A stretch of DNA of 64,000 bases from Siphonodentalium dalli (taxonomy: Eukaryota; Mollusca; Scaphopoda; Gadilida; Siphonodentaliidae). Of this stretch, positions 60,601 through 63,126 are shown one piece after another. The notes below the pieces were generated by a model. That model saw only the letters and a list, made by a program, of their open reading frames with translations. It searched no databases and was not told the origin of the DNA. A program made the translations under genes and the position numbers. Within the stretch, counting starts at the first letter, position 1. Each line of letters starts with the position of its first letter. Location: positions 60,544,609 through 60,608,608 of the forward strand of contig CP136066.1 of NCBI GenBank assembly GCA_032622095.1. Reading direction: 5' to 3'.

Positions 60601-63034
60601 AACAGCTATGAAATGGACACGCTTCTCGGTATAGTATAGTATCTCTGTCGCAGTGCTCACCCAGCATCAAGAAAAGAAATAAAGTGGTTAAATTCATTAA
60701 AGATGTTCCCGTTCCCCTCTCGACAAGGTATGACTAGATTCATTTTGATGTTGGTACTAGTAGTTTATAACCCTGAATAGTCAAGCTGTCGATCAAGAGT
60801 ACCCGGCAGTACGATCTGCCTAATTTATACTCGAAATTACGATTGGGGTCCATTCATTCGACGAACCCAGGAAATATAGCCTAATGTGAATCTTATTTGG
60901 AGGGAATACCAGGGAATCTATAAACTGATTTTGATAAAAAGAAAAAGAAAACAAAAGCCACAGCTACTCTCGTGTGAGTGGTTTTGCTTTGGTTCGTCAA
61001 TTACGCTAGCGTATGATCATATTACTTATTGATTCATAGATAGAAGGGTGATGTTGGGGTGTAAATTGAACTTCAGCCAATGTAACTTCTCCCTGATAGC
61101 AGTCCACTTCTCCCTAATAATAAAACAGGAGAAGTGACTTCTCCCCATTTGAAAGGCTGGTCTCTGAGGCTCCCAAGTCACCCTCAAGGCTGGGCCCTTA
61201 CTCCGAAGTCGACCTCAAAGCTGGTCCATTGTTCTGTGTAAGGCCTAAAAAAATTACCTTTTTTTTTAGCTCTTATAACCCGACCGACCCTATTTACACT
61301 CCCTAGTCTATTGAGTTTGGTTAATTTAAAGGTACTCAACCCGATAAAACTCCTCTCAATTACTATTTCAATGGCTTCGGGGGTCAAAAATATTTGATTC
61401 GAGTCGAGGAAGTCACCCATCAAAGCTCAGCTTTGTTAGATATCGATTTTAGAAATCTATTATTTTTCATTATCGGGAATACTATCTGGCCCAGAACTCA
61501 GTCAAAATTGCGTTAAAATTACCACTTGATTTTAGAGTTATCCATCCTTGTCTGTTTGAATAGATTTGGAGAACACATCCAGAGCAGATTACGGCAGTTA
61601 TTAGTACTGATCTCGAGTTTATAACAAATTTCAAAAATCAATATCTAATAACTCTGAGCTTTGTTTGATGGGTTCCTCGACTCGAATCAAATATTTTTTA
61701 CCCCCAAAGCCAAAGAAATAGTAATATAGGACCCTCCGATCGGATTGTTGTTGTTGGAATCTGTTGAGATGGGGACCCTCTTTACGGGTTGAGTACCTTT
61801 AAATGGCAGTTATTTTTTGCACACTTGAAAAAAAACCCGGCTATTTTTAGCTCAAGCTAAATTCCATAACTCATCATCTGCTTTACATCCATACTTCATA
61901 TGTATCTTCCGGGTGACCACTAGATGGGAGCCAACAAATTATTCCGAATTTTGTTGGAAAAAACATGGCTTTAAAAAAGACGGGATGTATTATGTTATTG
62001 GACTGTCCTTTTGGTTTCAGGAAGGTAACTTAAGAATTTGGTTTGTGGGTTTAATCGCACAAAATACTGGTCAAATTCCGGTTCCACCTGCCAATTTTCA
62101 CCATTGTTATAGCGCTTTTTGTTGGAATATTTACTCAATTTTCGTTTCCAGATGATGACTAGTAAGTCTCAACTGAATGGAATGAAATTTGGTTTGTGAG
62201 TTTACTAGCCCAACATACAGTTTACTAGCCCAACATACAGGTCAAGTTCAAATTTGGGTTCCGCCCGCCAATTTTCACAGGTGTTCAAGCCTTGAAATAG
62301 GGTGTCTGTCATTTGCAGAATGAGGTCCCCAGAGGGTGAATTTAGTGATGCTACCCCGCATAGCGGGCTAGCATCACCAAATTCACCCTCTGGGAACCTC
62401 ATTCTGCTGAGGTGTAAGCAGAATGAGGTCCCCAGAGGGTGAATTTGGTGATGCTAGCCCGAAGCAGAATGAGGTCCCCAGAGGGTGAATTTGGTGATGC
62501 TATGCGGGGTAGCATCACTAAATTCACCCTCTGGGGACCTCATTCTGCAAATGACAGACACCCTATTTCAAGGCTTGCAGGTGTTATTGGCCCTTTAATT
62601 GAACTAATACTGGTGTATTTTGCTACACCCTAGTGATCCTCTTGTTACCCTTGTTTGACTTGGTTATTTGCAGAAGATAAAATGCATAATCGAGGTGACT
62701 AATGGGTGAACATTACCAACTTCAACTGGGGAACTTCAATCTGATCATAGGTCTCCCATAGCAGTTGAGGCCAAAGCAAAATGAGGTCCCCAGAGGGTGA
62801 GTTTGGTGATGATAGCCCACTGTACGGGATAGCGTCACAATATTCACCCTCTGGGGACCTCTTTCTTCAAATGACAGACACACCATTTCAAGGCTTGTTC
62901 TGTTGAAGATATTCATGGGAGAAGTATGTTTCTTCATATAGTTTGTCGGCAATGAAGATATTTACTTTTGTTTTCAGGTTGAACCAACAAAAGAAGAACA
63001 AACACAGCCATCAAAACTAGCAGCTATGCGAGAT
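19826..63034 (+). CDS. RTF1: RTF1 homolog, Paf1/RNA polymerase II elongation factor (15 exons, 3' incomplete)
   Basis: The spliced coding sequence joins 19826-19900, 22544-22657, 25034-25184, 30268-30436, 32879-33099, 35312-35489, 37517-37609, 38748-38838, 51399-51481, 53153-53348, 53981-54058, 57283-57404, 57885-58020, 59068-59121 and 62978-63034, giving 606 residues with every phase compatible. The identification rests on long stretches matching animal RTF1: FHDGY...[17 protein letters not shown] (histone-modification domain, ~127-170), RWCHMPFF...VRIGIGNH...PVYRVAEIT...[13 protein letters not shown]...YRLEFVSNQ (Plus3 domain, ~318-450), [15 protein letters not shown] and DPFTRRQC. Known family roles are binding phosphorylated Spt5 through Plus3, stimulating H2B ubiquitination through the HMD, and nuclear transcription elongation with the Paf1 complex. 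The N-terminus is Ser/Asp/Glu- and Lys-rich, as expected. Human RTF1 continues about 100 residues past the last exon here, so the gene runs off the right edge. No frame break was seen. Confidence 0.96.
20160..20330. repeat. Fragment of the long hAT-like MITE subfamily
   Basis: GTCTCAACTGCTATAGGAGA, then AGATTGAAGTTCC and GAAGTTGGTGAT, also occur within the copies at 39092-39533 and 62680-62775. Ends are missing here. Confidence 0.55.
20318..20660. repeat. Solo left end related to the 12493 TIR element
   Basis: GGCCAAAACGAAGAATACCT with GTGTTTAGGGTAACCCG resembles the 12493 terminus. Downstream is a GC-richer, promoter-like stretch with an ACGGAAGTG motif before the ORF at 20663. No matching right end was found. 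Confidence 0.5.
20663..21105 (+). pseudogene. Unrecognised short coding region, apparently frameshifted
   Basis: An ATG at 20663 (ATGGCGGAAACACTTCC) opens an 88-codon frame that runs to a stop at 20929. A second frame, +1 relative, continues from about 20893 to 21105 with plausible protein ([19 protein letters not shown]...[12 protein letters not shown]). A single indel near 20890 would join them into about 145 codons. The product was not recognised. It lies in RTF1 intron 1 directly after a transposon-end-like sequence, so it may be a captured or decayed exon. Confidence 0.35.
21235..21450. repeat. GGGGCGCCTGCGGCGCATAAG tandem repeat
   Basis: Three units with TGCCTGTGGCGCATAAG or CGCCTGCGGCGCATAAG, followed by TACTTATACCTATTATTT in two of them, start near 21248, 21304 and 21388. 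It is GC-rich and self-complementary (GGCGCCTGCGGCGC). Confidence 0.65.
21580..22045. repeat. Three ~190-bp diverged repeats with YY1/E-box-like core
   Basis: CAAGATGGCCGTCAATATCA, CAAGATGGACGCCAAGGTCA and CAAGATGGCCGCCAATGTCA occur near 21590, 21818 and 21992. Each is followed by CGTGAC or CATGACC. The core resembles a YY1 site next to an E-box. No gene was recognised. Confidence 0.5.
22211..22479. mobile_element. TTAA MITE, subfamily C (CATGACCAG)
   Basis: The ends are TTAACCCTTTCATGACCAG and CCAGTGATGAAAGGGTTAA. Two degenerate hairpin modules lie at ~22262-22330 and ~22355-22432. It sits 64 bp upstream of RTF1 exon 2. Confidence 0.82.
22544..22657 (+). CDS. RTF1: RTF1 exon 2
   Basis: Thirty-eight codons from [19 protein letters not shown] to STSDEDEE. 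The acceptor is TTTTTGTCAG and the donor GTAACG. It encodes a basic stretch followed by an acidic low-complexity stretch. A hAT-like MITE starts 17 bp after the donor (22674). Confidence 0.85.
22674..22927. mobile_element. hAT-like palindromic MITE next to exon 2 donor
   Basis: This is the same family as 5465-5715. The flanks ACATTTAC (22666-22673) and ACATTAAC (22928-22935) match at 7 of 8 positions. It starts 17 bp after the end of RTF1 exon 2 without breaking the donor. Confidence 0.83.
23000..23589. other. Intron 2 interval, nothing firm
   Basis: The sequence is AT-rich. A fragment near 23480-23570 (ATCAAGGGTCACCAAATTTG, then GACAGACAGA) belongs to the widespread dispersed repeat class. 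No gene was recognised. Confidence 0.4.
23590..24110. mobile_element. Long-TIR MITE (TATGGGTAATTTGA)
   Basis: The left arm (~23613-23790) and right arm (~23925-24075) are inverted: TATGGGTAATTTGATCCGGG against CCCAAGTCAAATTACCCATA. The arms also share the block around TTAATTATATACCC. The arms are imperfect, so it is an old insertion. No target duplication was resolved. Confidence 0.65.
24155..24290. mobile_element. Hairpin MITE (TATGTAGCTAGTGTTGTCG), copy 1
   Basis: GTTTATGTCCGTGAGGGTGA and its complement CCGAGTGGACATAAACAG form a stem around ATCTAGAT. The second copy lies directly upstream of RTF1 exon 6 (35145-35300). Confidence 0.7.
24570..24946. mobile_element. 375-bp MITE, copy A (upstream of exon 3)
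   Basis: It begins TTTAAAGACATATTATGGAC and ends TTTCACATCACTTTAAA. Related copies are at 32481-32855 (inverted) and 50905-51276. Short TTTAAAG ends suggest insertion into TTTAAA/TTAA. The right end lies 87 bp before RTF1 exon 3. Confidence 0.8.
25034..25184 (+). CDS. RTF1: RTF1 exon 3
   Basis: The exon begins [20 protein letters not shown] and ends in an acidic run, [18 protein letters not shown], leaving one base (phase 1). WTVNGG corresponds to human EWTFGS after the acidic block. The acceptor is CTCTATAG and the donor GTAACA. Confidence 0.88.
25266..25520. mobile_element. TTAA MITE, subfamily B, copy 2
   Basis: It starts TTAACCATTTGAGTGCCA, with a mutated CCCTTT, and ends CACTCAAAGGGTTAA. 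It carries one well-preserved hairpin module (~25402-25469) and is nearly identical to 3953-4209 inside. Confidence 0.85.
25667..26443. mobile_element. ~740-bp repeat, copy 1
   Basis: It is collinear with 39532-40269, sharing AATTATGATAATTTCCTCAA, GTTTCTCGCAAAAAGC and CAATAACATGCAAT. The right end GGCCACCCGTATCTTTA matches, inverted, the left end of copy 2 (TTAAAGGGACGGGTGGCC). The left end is eroded. Confidence 0.75.
26640..27085. mobile_element. TTTAAAGGTACTCA-family MITE
   Basis: The left part TTTCTTTGGCTTCGGGAT with ATTTGAGTCGAGGAACCCAC and the right end GGACTGAGTATCTTTAAA match the 61325-61803 element. Ends are mutated. Confidence 0.65.
27239..27324. repeat. Hairpin CCCCAGTTTATGG
   Basis: GTCCCCAGTTTATGGCGGAA and TTCCACTATAAACTGGGGAC are inverted around a ~50-bp loop. 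This could be a small MITE. No clear target duplication was seen. Confidence 0.55.
27330..27957. other. Intron 3 interval, nothing recognised
   Basis: No conserved coding, RNA gene or transposon end was seen. The short ORFs are unsupported. Confidence 0.4.
27966..28904. mobile_element. Non-autonomous hAT element (TIR TAGTGCTGGGACGG)
   Basis: The left end TAGTGCTGGGACGG and inverted right end CCGTCCCAGCACTA are flanked by CTATGAAG (27958-27965, 28905-28912), a perfect 8-bp duplication. TAGTGCTGGGA-type ends are usual for hAT. Subterminal CCGGTTAT/GGATAACCG motifs repeat at both ends. The interior (ORFs at 28446 and 28639) shows no transposase. Confidence 0.9.
29054..29421. mobile_element. TTAA MITE, subfamily A
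   Basis: The ends are TTAACCCTTTATCCAACA and TGTTGGGTAAAGGGTTAA. Two hairpin modules lie at ~29086-29153 and ~29199-29268, with the internal AT spacer shortened. It is in the opposite orientation to 4431-4829. Confidence 0.88.
29480..30300 (+). repeat. Degenerate tandem array ending in RTF1 exon 4 acceptor
   Basis: Units of ~90-120 bp contain GATTGGGTATCACA..., then GACCTCTCATATATGCAG and a GTGAAGTTTTGGAAGACTCC-like end. The GTGAAG-type starts lie near 29748, 29867, 29989, 30077, 30170 and 30268. The last is the true start of exon 4. Read in the exon frame, the copies give GEVLEDS, GEVQDGS and GDASEGS against the real GEVSDGS. Confidence 0.75.
30268..30436 (+). CDS. RTF1: RTF1 exon 4 (histone-modification domain, first part)
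   Basis: The exon encodes (G)[17 protein letters not shown], then [18 protein letters not shown] and [16 protein letters not shown], which is close to human RTF1. The acceptor is TGTACAG and the donor GTGAGG. It enters in phase 1 and leaves in phase 2. Its acceptor and first ~27 nt are the last unit of a degenerate tandem array in intron 3. Confidence 0.95.
30551..30640. repeat. Solo end of GGCCAAAAC family plus C-run
   Basis: AAGGCCAAAACAAAAATGAT leads to CCCGTAACCCGACCGACCGT and then a ~28-base C run, similar to the left end at 12493. No partner end was seen. Confidence 0.55.
31298..31484 (+). repeat. 20-bp minisatellite, ~9 copies
   Basis: The unit CATGGGGTGTTAGGTCCATT recurs about nine times with T/A and C/T variants. 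The 101-codon ORF across it exists only because 20 bp x 3 leaves the frame open. Confidence 0.9.
31560..32480. repeat. Intron 4 dispersed repeats
   Basis: Two related segments (32040-32100, 32215-32280) contain TGAATGAAATTTGGTATGGA then TGTTCACTAT. The same motif recurs at 54280, 58840, 58970 and 62180. CTCTCCCCCGTGCCCC repeats three times at 31597-31720. No gene was recognised. Confidence 0.55.
32481..32855. mobile_element. 375-bp MITE, copy B (inverted, upstream of exon 5)
   Basis: It reads TTAAAGTTATGTGAAACACT through CATAATATGTCTTTAA, the reverse complement of copy A. It ends 23 bp before RTF1 exon 5, so the branch-point region of this intron must lie in or next to the MITE. Confidence 0.8.
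32879..33099 (+). CDS. RTF1: RTF1 exon 5 (basic coiled region)
   Basis: The exon encodes (R)[20 protein letters not shown] through [20 protein letters not shown] and [14 protein letters not shown]. This matches human RRFEIKKKLK and [20 protein letters not shown]. The acceptor is TTTTTTAAG, 23 bp downstream of a 375-bp MITE. The donor is GTTTGT, phase 1. Confidence 0.93.
33202..33421. mobile_element. Degenerate TTAA MITE, subfamily C
   Basis: TTTTACCCTTTTCATGACGG at the left, two eroded hairpin modules and AGGAAGCTCCAGTTCC at the right match the subfamily C plan. The right TTAA end is lost. Confidence 0.65.
33781..33862. repeat. Fragment of hAT-like palindromic MITE
   Basis: One hairpin, AATGAGGTCCCCAGAGGGTT to TTTGGACCTCATTCTG, with deletions. 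A right-half fragment of the same family lies at 34294-34375 and ends TTTCAAGGCTTG. Confidence 0.65.
34294..34375. repeat. Right half of hAT-like palindromic MITE
   Basis: TATGCGGGGTAGCATCACTA through GACAGACACCCTATTTCAAG and GCTTG is the standard right end of the 5465-5715 family. The left half is missing here. Confidence 0.7.
34400..34628. mobile_element. TTAA MITE, subfamily C
   Basis: TCAACCCTTCCATGATGG at the left (TTAA mutated) and CCAGTCATGGAAGGGTTAA at the right. Both hairpin modules have one arm shortened. Confidence 0.75.
35145..35300. mobile_element. Hairpin MITE copy 2, abutting exon 6 acceptor
   Basis: AATATGTAGCTAATGCTGTC at the left and ACACTAGCTACATATTCTAT at the right flank a GTTTATGTC.../GACATAAACAG stem, as in 24155-24290. 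The element ends about 10 bp before the acceptor of RTF1 exon 6 and supplies most of its upstream intron sequence. Confidence 0.75.
35312..35489 (+). CDS. RTF1: RTF1 exon 6 (acidic linker)
   Basis: The exon encodes (E)[20 protein letters not shown] followed by a Ser/Asp-rich tract ending SYRSESEDE. Human has [20 protein letters not shown] at this place. The acceptor is ATATATTACAG and the donor GTAAGT. It leaves in phase 2. Confidence 0.92.
36306..36598. mobile_element. TTAA MITE, subfamily D: near-perfect long palindrome
   Basis: The ends are TTAACCCTTTCAGTGCCAAG and its complement. The whole element folds back on itself around 36491 with a ~107-bp arm. The left arm carries one extra 78-bp copy (units at 36339 and 36417). 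It shares GGGTTGATACAAAAATCG with subfamily B but lacks the GCCAATGCATT module. Confidence 0.85.
37229..37478. mobile_element. TTAA MITE, subfamily C
   Basis: The ends are TTAACTCTTTCATGACTGG and CCAGTCATGAAAGAGTTAA, with two hairpin modules (~37268-37346, ~37372-37432). Its right end lies 38 bp upstream of RTF1 exon 7. Confidence 0.85.
37517..37609 (+). CDS. RTF1: RTF1 exon 7 (start of Plus3 domain)
   Basis: The exon encodes (E)[20 protein letters not shown] then [10 protein letters not shown](R). It aligns with human [20 protein letters not shown], the first Plus3 helix. The acceptor is AATTACAG and the donor GTAAGA, phase 2. Confidence 0.92.
38090..38310. repeat. Short direct duplication in intron 7
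   Basis: TATGCTTTGATGACAGATAC followed by TTRTAGTTTGATGRCTGTCT and AGCAATATTAAAC occurs twice (38140-38193 and 38249-38302). No gene was seen. Confidence 0.6.
38748..38838 (+). CDS. RTF1: RTF1 exon 8 (Plus3 core)
   Basis: The exon encodes (R)[20 protein letters not shown] then [10 protein letters not shown], nearly identical to the conserved human Plus3 core. The acceptor is CATTTCAG and the donor GTGAGC. It is followed by the largest intron in the window, about 12.6 kb. Confidence 0.96.
39092..39533. mobile_element. Long hAT-like MITE copy with unique centre
   Basis: The ends are CAAGCCTGGATATAATGTG and the inverted CACACTGTATCCAGGCTT, with an AATGAGGTCMCCAGA hairpin at each end. The ~180-bp centre (TCAACTGCTATGAGAGACTT, GGAAGTTGGTGATGTTCACC) also occurs at 20243 and 62690. 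No target duplication was found. Confidence 0.7.
39532..40269. mobile_element. ~740-bp repeat, copy 2
   Basis: The left end TTAAAGGGACGGGTGGCC and right end GCCGCCTGTATCTTTAA are inverted. The interior is collinear with 25667-26443. It has no transposase ORF, only a TGGCGGTTTTAG... stretch near the right end. Confidence 0.75.
40440..41080. other. Intron 8 interval, nothing recognised
   Basis: No coding or structured RNA was recognised. It lies between the ~740-bp repeat and the ~345-bp tandem repeat. Confidence 0.4.
41087..43440. repeat. ~345-bp tandem repeat, first block (split by hAT)
   Basis: Units carry GTCACGAGTAAACCGTTC, TTTTCGTGGAATTTGCC-like sequence, CTCCGTTGGACAGGTT and GGATTTGGCGGGAAAAATAG. 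Units lie at 41087-41414, 42762-43085 and 43100-43440. The hAT element 41415-42761 interrupts between the first two. ORFs of 60-80 codons here are unit remnants. Confidence 0.72.
41415..42761. mobile_element. Non-autonomous hAT element (TIR TAGTGATGTAMCGAT)
   Basis: The ends TAGTGATGTAACGATAC and inverted CGGTACATCACTA are flanked by CCCGTTAA (41407-41414, 42762-42769), a perfect 8-bp duplication. Both subterminal regions are packed with CCGATA/TATCGG motifs. No transposase was recognised inside. Confidence 0.9.
43590..44113. repeat. Segmental repeat, copy 1, with intact ACTTCC hairpin
   Basis: 43590-43909 is nearly identical to 45023-45347 (GGGCGGTAACTMCGCAGGGA, CAAATTTGGATGCCCTGCTC). 43915-44095 matches 47340-47527. 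It ends in a perfect hairpin, ATACTTCCTTGGTTACACCA with AGGAAGTAT (44088-44114). Confidence 0.85.
44120..45000. other. Intron 8 interval with degenerate repeats
   Basis: Two or three diverged segments with ATTTTACAATGGATTTTAAA-like and TCTGATTCGGAGAC sequence recur. No gene was recognised. Confidence 0.45.
45010..45350. repeat. Segmental repeat, copy 2
   Basis: This is a near-identical partner of 43590-43909. The high identity implies a recent duplication or a young transposon family. Confidence 0.8.
45351..46129. other. Intron 8 interval, nothing firm
   Basis: A short degenerate repeat of TTCAATGTATGGTA-type units occurs at 45999-46125. Nothing else was recognised. Confidence 0.4.
46130..46830. 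repeat. ~345-bp tandem repeat, second block
   Basis: Two further units of the 41087-43440 repeat start near 46150 and 46500. The first carries CGCCCACGAGTAAACCGTTC, and both end in the GTTTGGATTTGGCGGGA type of junction. Confidence 0.7.
46870..47527. repeat. Degenerate 'ataactct' repeats and disrupted segmental copy
   Basis: AGGGCCATAACTCCATAAAT and AGGGCGATAACTCTATAAAG belong to the dispersed class seen at 7330. A hairpin ATACTCCCATATT...ATGGAAGTAT lies at 47303-47330. 47340-47527 duplicates 43915-44095 up to the insertion point of the element at 47528. Confidence 0.7.
47528..48694. mobile_element. Mutator-like element with 65-bp perfect TIRs and 9-bp duplication
   Basis: The left TIR (47528-47592, beginning TAGTCCAAGTCTTCTCGTAC) and right TIR (48630-48694) are perfectly inverted over 65 bp. 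TATACTTCC flanks both ends (47519-47527, 48695-48703). The empty site is preserved at 44087-44095 in the paralogous segment. Long TIRs and a 9-bp duplication are Mutator/MULE features. There is no transposase. Instead it carries a promoter-like region and the ORF at 48016. Confidence 0.92.
48016..48468 (+). CDS. Unrecognised ORF carried inside the MULE-like element
   Basis: The 150-codon frame starts [20 protein letters not shown] with protein-like composition ([20 protein letters not shown]), then becomes hydrophobic and AT-driven after about residue 67. The coding part may end at an exon boundary near FKLK|GTTCAT (~48215). A TATA-like TATATATAG (~47908) and a short upstream frame opening ATGGCGAAAACC (47936) precede it. 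The product was not recognised. It looks like a captured host first exon rather than a transposase. Confidence 0.4.
   Translation: MEDQNSSFVDLSKLSKLEQIRTLVSDLPSCHACDVHFDICVDKIIREPNHTVSKYSSSVLVGLFKLKVHLFSVLHLYLQCLINLFIILFIDTHNYDYNGEFIVICVVVQNLRNIFNGKCRTQFARSTEFAYFKKIVNIEVNVSFRIKLPF
49745..49890. mobile_element. Truncated TTAA MITE, subfamily C
   Basis: CCATGACTGGAGCTTCCTGA, then one hairpin module (49796-49860) and CTAACAATATTTACCTTGAC. The terminal TTAA ends are gone. Confidence 0.65.
50450..50537. mobile_element. 88-bp hairpin MITE with perfect 8-bp target duplication
   Basis: CACAGGTCCCTGGCACAATA at the left and TATTGTACCAGGGACCTGTG at the right are arms of a near-perfect ~43-bp stem centred at ACATATATATGT. 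TAAAATAA flanks both sides (50442-50449, 50538-50545). The entire element is stem, with no interior. The 8-bp duplication fits hAT. It would also fold as a pre-miRNA-like RNA. Confidence 0.88.
50905..51276. mobile_element. 375-bp MITE, copy C (upstream of exon 9)
   Basis: TTAAATACATATTATGGACT to TTTCACATCACTTTAA is in the same orientation as copy A. It ends 122 bp before RTF1 exon 9. Confidence 0.8.
51399..51481 (+). CDS. RTF1: RTF1 exon 9 (Plus3)
   Basis: The exon encodes [20 protein letters not shown] then TNKGLKL(R), matching human [28 protein letters not shown]. The acceptor is AATTTTAG and the donor CG|GTGAGT. The 3' end of the exon and its donor are the first of four tandem 48-bp copies. 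Confidence 0.95.
51450..51641 (+). repeat. 48-bp x 4 tandem repeat duplicating the exon 9 splice donor
   Basis: The unit starts AAAACCAGGACGAATAAGGG, continues with TCTGAAGCTCCG|GTGAGTT, and repeats at 51450, 51498, 51546 and 51594. Unit 1 contains the last 32 nt of exon 9 and its donor. Donors therefore recur at 51482, 51530, 51578 and 51626. Unit 2 differs at two positions. Because 48 is a multiple of 3, every unit has TGA in frame (CGG TGA), so only the first donor gives full-length RTF1. Confidence 0.95.
51702..52100. mobile_element. TTAA MITE, subfamily A
   Basis: The ends are TTAACCCTTTACCCAACA and TGTTGGGTAAAGGGTTAA. It is almost identical to 4431-4829. The first hairpin loop (51877-51902) is fully palindromic. 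Confidence 0.9.
52177..52527. mobile_element. TTAA MITE, subfamily A, internally shortened
   Basis: TGAACCCTTTACCCAACA (left TTAA mutated) to GTTGGGTAAAGGGTTAA. The T-rich spacer between the two hairpins is ~30 bp, shorter than in 51702-52100. It lies only 77 bp from that copy. Confidence 0.87.
52600..53100. repeat. Dispersed repeat (CTAGATGGGAGCCA) in intron 9
   Basis: TGATCTCTAGATGGGAGCCA recurs in changed form at 61914-61930 (GTGACCACTAGATGGGAGCC). The minus-strand ORF at 52684-52899 is part of the repeat. No gene was seen. Confidence 0.5.
53153..53348 (+). CDS. RTF1: RTF1 exon 10 (end of Plus3)
   Basis: The exon encodes (R)[37 protein letters not shown] and [11 protein letters not shown], matching human [19 protein letters not shown] and NYKFNDQDIEE. 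The acceptor is TTTGCAG and the donor GTGAGT, phase 0. Confidence 0.96.
53981..54058 (+). CDS. RTF1: RTF1 exon 11
   Basis: The exon encodes [20 protein letters not shown] then DLLKHK, matching human [26 protein letters not shown]. The acceptor is TCATTTACAG and the donor GTATTT, phase 0. The sequence is mostly charged and predicted helical. Confidence 0.94.
54410..54595. mobile_element. Degenerate TTAA MITE, subfamily C
   Basis: TATATAAGAGAATACATTG (half hairpin), then a full module GCCAGTGCATTTTCTTGTAT...GAATGAACTAGC and AAGCGCAGCTCCCGTCAT. The outer ends are lost. Confidence 0.65.
54710..55070. repeat. Inverted repeat plus 83-bp tandem pair in intron 11
   Basis: AATATACGCATAGTGTTTCT...GGATTGGCGATTTACA and its reverse complement form ~63-bp arms (54714-54776, 54794-54856) around a short loop. 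A direct duplication of 83 bp follows (54859 and 54942, GTTTATGCCACGATCTTTAC). The ORF at 54550-54816 straddles this and the MITE. Confidence 0.8.
55195..55420. repeat. Diverged duplicate of intron 10 sequence
   Basis: ATGCGCTTAGCATGGCATAT and TTCTACTTTTGGCATTAAAT correspond to ACGCTTAGCATGTCATAGAA (53416) and TTTACTTTTGGCATAAAATA (53802). Parts of introns 10 and 11 are therefore paralogous and flank exon 11. Confidence 0.55.
55407..55799 (-). CDS. Unrecognised minus-strand ORF
   Basis: A 130-codon frame, [20 protein letters not shown] to SRSGLLEF, is hydrophilic and not obviously repetitive. It lies in RTF1 intron 11 on the opposite strand and begins next to a GGATA microsatellite (55801-55815). 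No domain was recognised. It may be a fragment of a captured or dead gene, or chance. Confidence 0.22.
   Translation of the reverse strand: MVSNLEHFAVQSANIPVLFHEIIHKYRQNGGRTDGRNEPQSLSIHQNKNSERNNSSQPIRHIIFPHNEGGAQMYGCQKKGEVVCYRHIKEDSRLNVMMTKVPISRRQIAPRSDDMNFEVEAGSRSGLLEF
55800..56779. other. Intron 11 interval with short diverged tandem copy
   Basis: GATGACGGACATGCTACAAT (56018) and TTGACGGACATACCACAACT (56094), with preceding CGGCCATTTTC/CGGCCAATTTG, show an ~80-bp diverged duplication. No gene was recognised. Confidence 0.45.
56780..57170. mobile_element. TTAA MITE, subfamily A
   Basis: The ends are TTAACCCTTTACCCAACA and TGTTGGGTAAAGGGTTAA. Two hairpins lie at ~56924-56992 and ~57071-57140. 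It lies 112 bp upstream of RTF1 exon 12. Confidence 0.9.
57283..57404 (+). CDS. RTF1: RTF1 exon 12 (coiled coil)
   Basis: The exon encodes [20 protein letters not shown] then [20 protein letters not shown](S). It aligns with human [36 protein letters not shown], a heptad-rich helix. The acceptor is GTTTAAG and the donor GTTTGT, phase 2. Confidence 0.93.
57410..57884. repeat. Intron 12: two copies of a dispersed repeat
   Basis: CACATGAAAATACAGGTCAA (57605) and CACATGAAAATAAAAGTCAA (57755), each followed by a TTTGGGTT...CTTGTTGACTTAGAAT block, give a ~150-bp tandem pair. The second copy runs directly into the acceptor of exon 13 through GGTTTCTGGACAATAACTTC. Confidence 0.65.
57885..58020 (+). 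CDS. RTF1: RTF1 exon 13
   Basis: The exon encodes (S)[18 protein letters not shown], then a helical stretch, then [23 protein letters not shown] and DPFTRRQC are signature RTF1 motifs. The acceptor is TGTTTCCAG and the donor GTAAGT, phase 0. The pyrimidine tract lies in a dispersed repeat that fills intron 12. Confidence 0.95.
58131..58386. mobile_element. TTAA MITE, subfamily C
   Basis: TTAACCCTTTCAAGATGGG to CTCCAGTCGTGTAAGGGTTAA, with two hairpin modules (~58186-58250, ~58275-58345). Confidence 0.83.
59068..59121 (+). CDS. RTF1: RTF1 exon 14
   Basis: Eighteen codons, [18 protein letters not shown], lie between acceptor TTTCTACAG and donor GTACGC. Sequence conservation here is weak, as in this part of other RTF1 proteins, but phase and position fit. 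The last ~11 nt and the donor are the first of 14 tandem copies. Confidence 0.72.
59111..59745 (+). repeat. ~45-bp x 14 tandem repeat duplicating the exon 14 splice donor
   Basis: The unit CAGAAGCTAAG|GTACGCATC then CAGGGGTTTGTGTAAGGCCT and 3-6 A repeats 14 times, counted by GGTACGCAT starting at 59121, 59165, 59211 and so on to 59708. Unit 1 contains the last nt of exon 14 (ACGGAAGCTAAG) and its donor. Length differs only in the A run (44-46 bp). In the exon frame each unit reads to GTG TAA, an in-frame stop, so only the first donor is productive. Confidence 0.95.
59746..61324. other. Intron 14 interval, little recognised
   Basis: The sequence is AT-rich with short ORFs only. 61229-61310 carries GTAAGGCCTAAAAAAATTAC and CCCGACCGACCCTATTT, related to the GGCCAAAAC transposon end. 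No gene was recognised. Confidence 0.4.
61325..61803. mobile_element. MITE with TIR TTTAAAGGTACTCAACCCG
   Basis: TTTAAAGGTACTCAACCCG at the left is mirrored by CGGGTTGAGTACCTTTAAA at the right. Longer inner arms (61360-61480 against 61625-61735) contain GATTCGAGTCGAGGAAG and its complement. This is the best-preserved member of the family seen at 17940, 24375 and 26640. Confidence 0.82.
62286..62577. mobile_element. hAT-like palindromic MITE with extra half-hairpin
   Basis: CAAGCCTTGAAATAGGGTG to CCCTATTTCAAGGCTTG is flanked by CAGGTGTT (62278-62285, 62578-62585), a perfect 8-bp duplication. Compared with 5465-5715 it has an additional, truncated AATGAGGTCCCCAGAGGGTG repeat near 62420-62500. 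Confidence 0.9.
62640..62897. mobile_element. Long hAT-like MITE, partial
   Basis: The centre (CATTACCAACTTCAACTGGG, TCTCCCATAGCAGTTGAGG) and right hairpin to CACCATTTCAAGGCTTG match 39092-39533 inverted. The left end is missing. It lies 80 bp upstream of RTF1 exon 15. Confidence 0.7.
62978..63034 (+). CDS. RTF1: RTF1 exon 15 (last exon in window)
   Basis: Nineteen codons, [19 protein letters not shown], sit between acceptor TTTTCAG and donor GTGAGT, phase 0 on both sides. The hydrophilic composition suits the C-terminal linker before the expected conserved DLFKVHDFDV-type tail, which is not in this window. Confidence 0.65.
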
Positions 63035-63126
63035 GTGAGTACATGGCTATCAGCTTGTCAATTAAAATGTTCAAATTGAATGTTGAAATCCAATGTGGTG
63101 GAGCTTGTGAAACAAAACAAAATTGT